A stretch of DNA of 64,000 bases from assembly GCA_000961655.1 (NCBI GenBank), contig LADR01000047.1:62001-126000 (forward strand), in the 5' to 3' direction. A program made the translations under genes and the position numbers. This document shows positions 63,451 through 64,000 of the stretch, one piece after another. The DNA is from Desulfatitalea sp. BRH_c12. Its GTDB lineage: Bacteria > Desulfobacterota > Desulfobacteria > Desulfobacterales > Desulfosarcinaceae. The notes under the pieces are model-generated. The model saw only the letters and a program-made list of their open reading frames with translations, was not told the DNA's origin and searched no databases. Each line of letters starts with the position of its first letter. Position 1 is the first letter of the stretch.

Positions 63451-64000
63451 AACTTAACTCAATGGGGTTGCTCAATTGGGCCAATCTGCCCAACCGCGAT
63501 TATGACTTCAGCCAGATCAACATGATCACCGGTGAATCCGGGGCCGGAAAGACCACTTTGCTGGATGCCCTTCAAACCATCCTCACCGGGACCACGGCCG
63601 GTCTTTTTCAGTACAATCCCGGTCAGGAGGAAGCCACTCAGCAAAGCCGTGTCAAAGAGGTGCGGACCCTGGCCTCCTATATTCTGGGCTGTGACGATGC
63701 CTCCTACGCGCGTCCACAGGGTGCCCATGGTTACCTTTTCGCCAACTGGGTCCCTGAAATGGGTGATAAATCCCAGCCGTTCACCGCCCTGATCGGAGCC
63801 AGCGCCTATCTGGACAGTGCCGGCAACAAACGCACGGCCAAGGAAGAGGATCTTGTCCTGGCGGTGGTACGATCCGCCACGTTGTGCGTGAAGGACCTGC
63901 TGCTATCCCCCGATCAGGGAGAAGAGCAGGCAGGGGAGCAGATTATCCCCGTGGCCATGCTGGCCAACCATTTAAAAACGAACCATCCCGGCATGCAGGT
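63447..64000 (+). CDS. jetC: Wadjet SMC-like ATPase JetC, 5' part
   Basis: The first 184 codons of the large SMC/MukB-like ATPase run off the window edge. The opening MKLNSMGLLNWANLPNRDYD and the Walker A loop ITGESGAGKTTLLDALQTIL (about 27-46) are typical of JetC. The product should be over 1000 residues with a coiled coil and hinge beyond the edge. AGGAGG precedes the ATG. JetD, the toprim-like nuclease, is expected next. Confidence 0.9.
   Translation, partial: MKLNSMGLLNWANLPNRDYDFSQINMITGESGAGKTTLLDALQTILTGTTAGLFQYNPGQEEATQQSRVKEVRTLASYILGCDDASYARPQGAHGYLFANWVPEMGDKSQPFTALIGASAYLDSAGNKRTAKEEDLVLAVVRSATLCVKDLLLSPDQGEEQAGEQIIPVAMLANHLKTNHPGMQ

Overview
The window looks like chromosome from an anaerobic Desulfobacterota bacterium, most likely of the Desulfosarcina/Desulfobacteraceae type. 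The support is gene content: an rnfCDGEAB operon, soluble Hdr/Qmo-like electron-bifurcation subunits, nrfHA, a di-heme periplasmic cytochrome, CoA-thioester and flavin enzymes, and a probable selenoprotein. This placement is an inference; no rRNA or other formal marker is present, and I found no tRNA or CRISPR array.

Layout. 0-16.5 kb: a GNAT acetyltransferase, a di-heme cytochrome, a lactonase-like metallo-hydrolase, AcpH and an enoyl-CoA hydratase. These are followed by a MarR regulator with inverted-repeat operators, two large FMN/FAD/Fe-S 'old yellow' oxidoreductases, NudC, an epoxide-hydrolase-like enzyme and a tandem universal stress protein. 16.5-22 kb: a complete Rnf complex. 22-28 kb: membrane-anchored coiled-coil proteins, a TerB-DnaJ protein, and an ExeA-type ATPase fused to an OmpA peptidoglycan-binding domain. 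28-40 kb: housekeeping genes (fabH, asd, mutM, a SMUG1-type uracil-DNA glycosylase, a geranylgeranyl-reductase-like flavoprotein, an RluA-type synthase) mixed with small unknowns. 40-46 kb: a cell-wall amidase directly upstream of a MamK-like actin, an FHA-GAF histidine kinase, a zinc-ribbon membrane protease and a ferritin-like protein. 46-54 kb: tandem-HTH and HDOD regulators, a quinone oxidoreductase, a RibD/DHFR-like reductase, cysS, a small Cys-rich ORF, a Nudix enzyme and argF. 54-61.2 kb: nrfHA, and divergently a PocR-sensor/HdrA/HdrA-MvhD/HdrD operon. 61.3-64 kb: jetA, jetB and the start of jetC, a Wadjet-type SMC defence system cut by the window edge.

The most interesting point is the last gene of the Hdr-like operon. 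It is interrupted by one in-frame UGA exactly where related HdrD/DsrK-type proteins are expected to have Cys (PE-C-GHAY). The same frame continues through the complete CCG cysteine signature, and a compact hairpin with a GGUC loop lies 15-33 nt downstream. I read it as one 410-residue selenoprotein, not two genes or a pseudogene.

The second highlight is a MamK-like actin outside any visible magnetosome cluster, paired with an N-acetylmuramoyl-L-alanine amidase. The energy genes fit together as a redox hub. Rnf links ferredoxin and NADH to an ion gradient, the Hdr-like module would move electrons between NAD(P)H or thiols and Fe-S carriers, and NrfHA drains quinol to nitrite.
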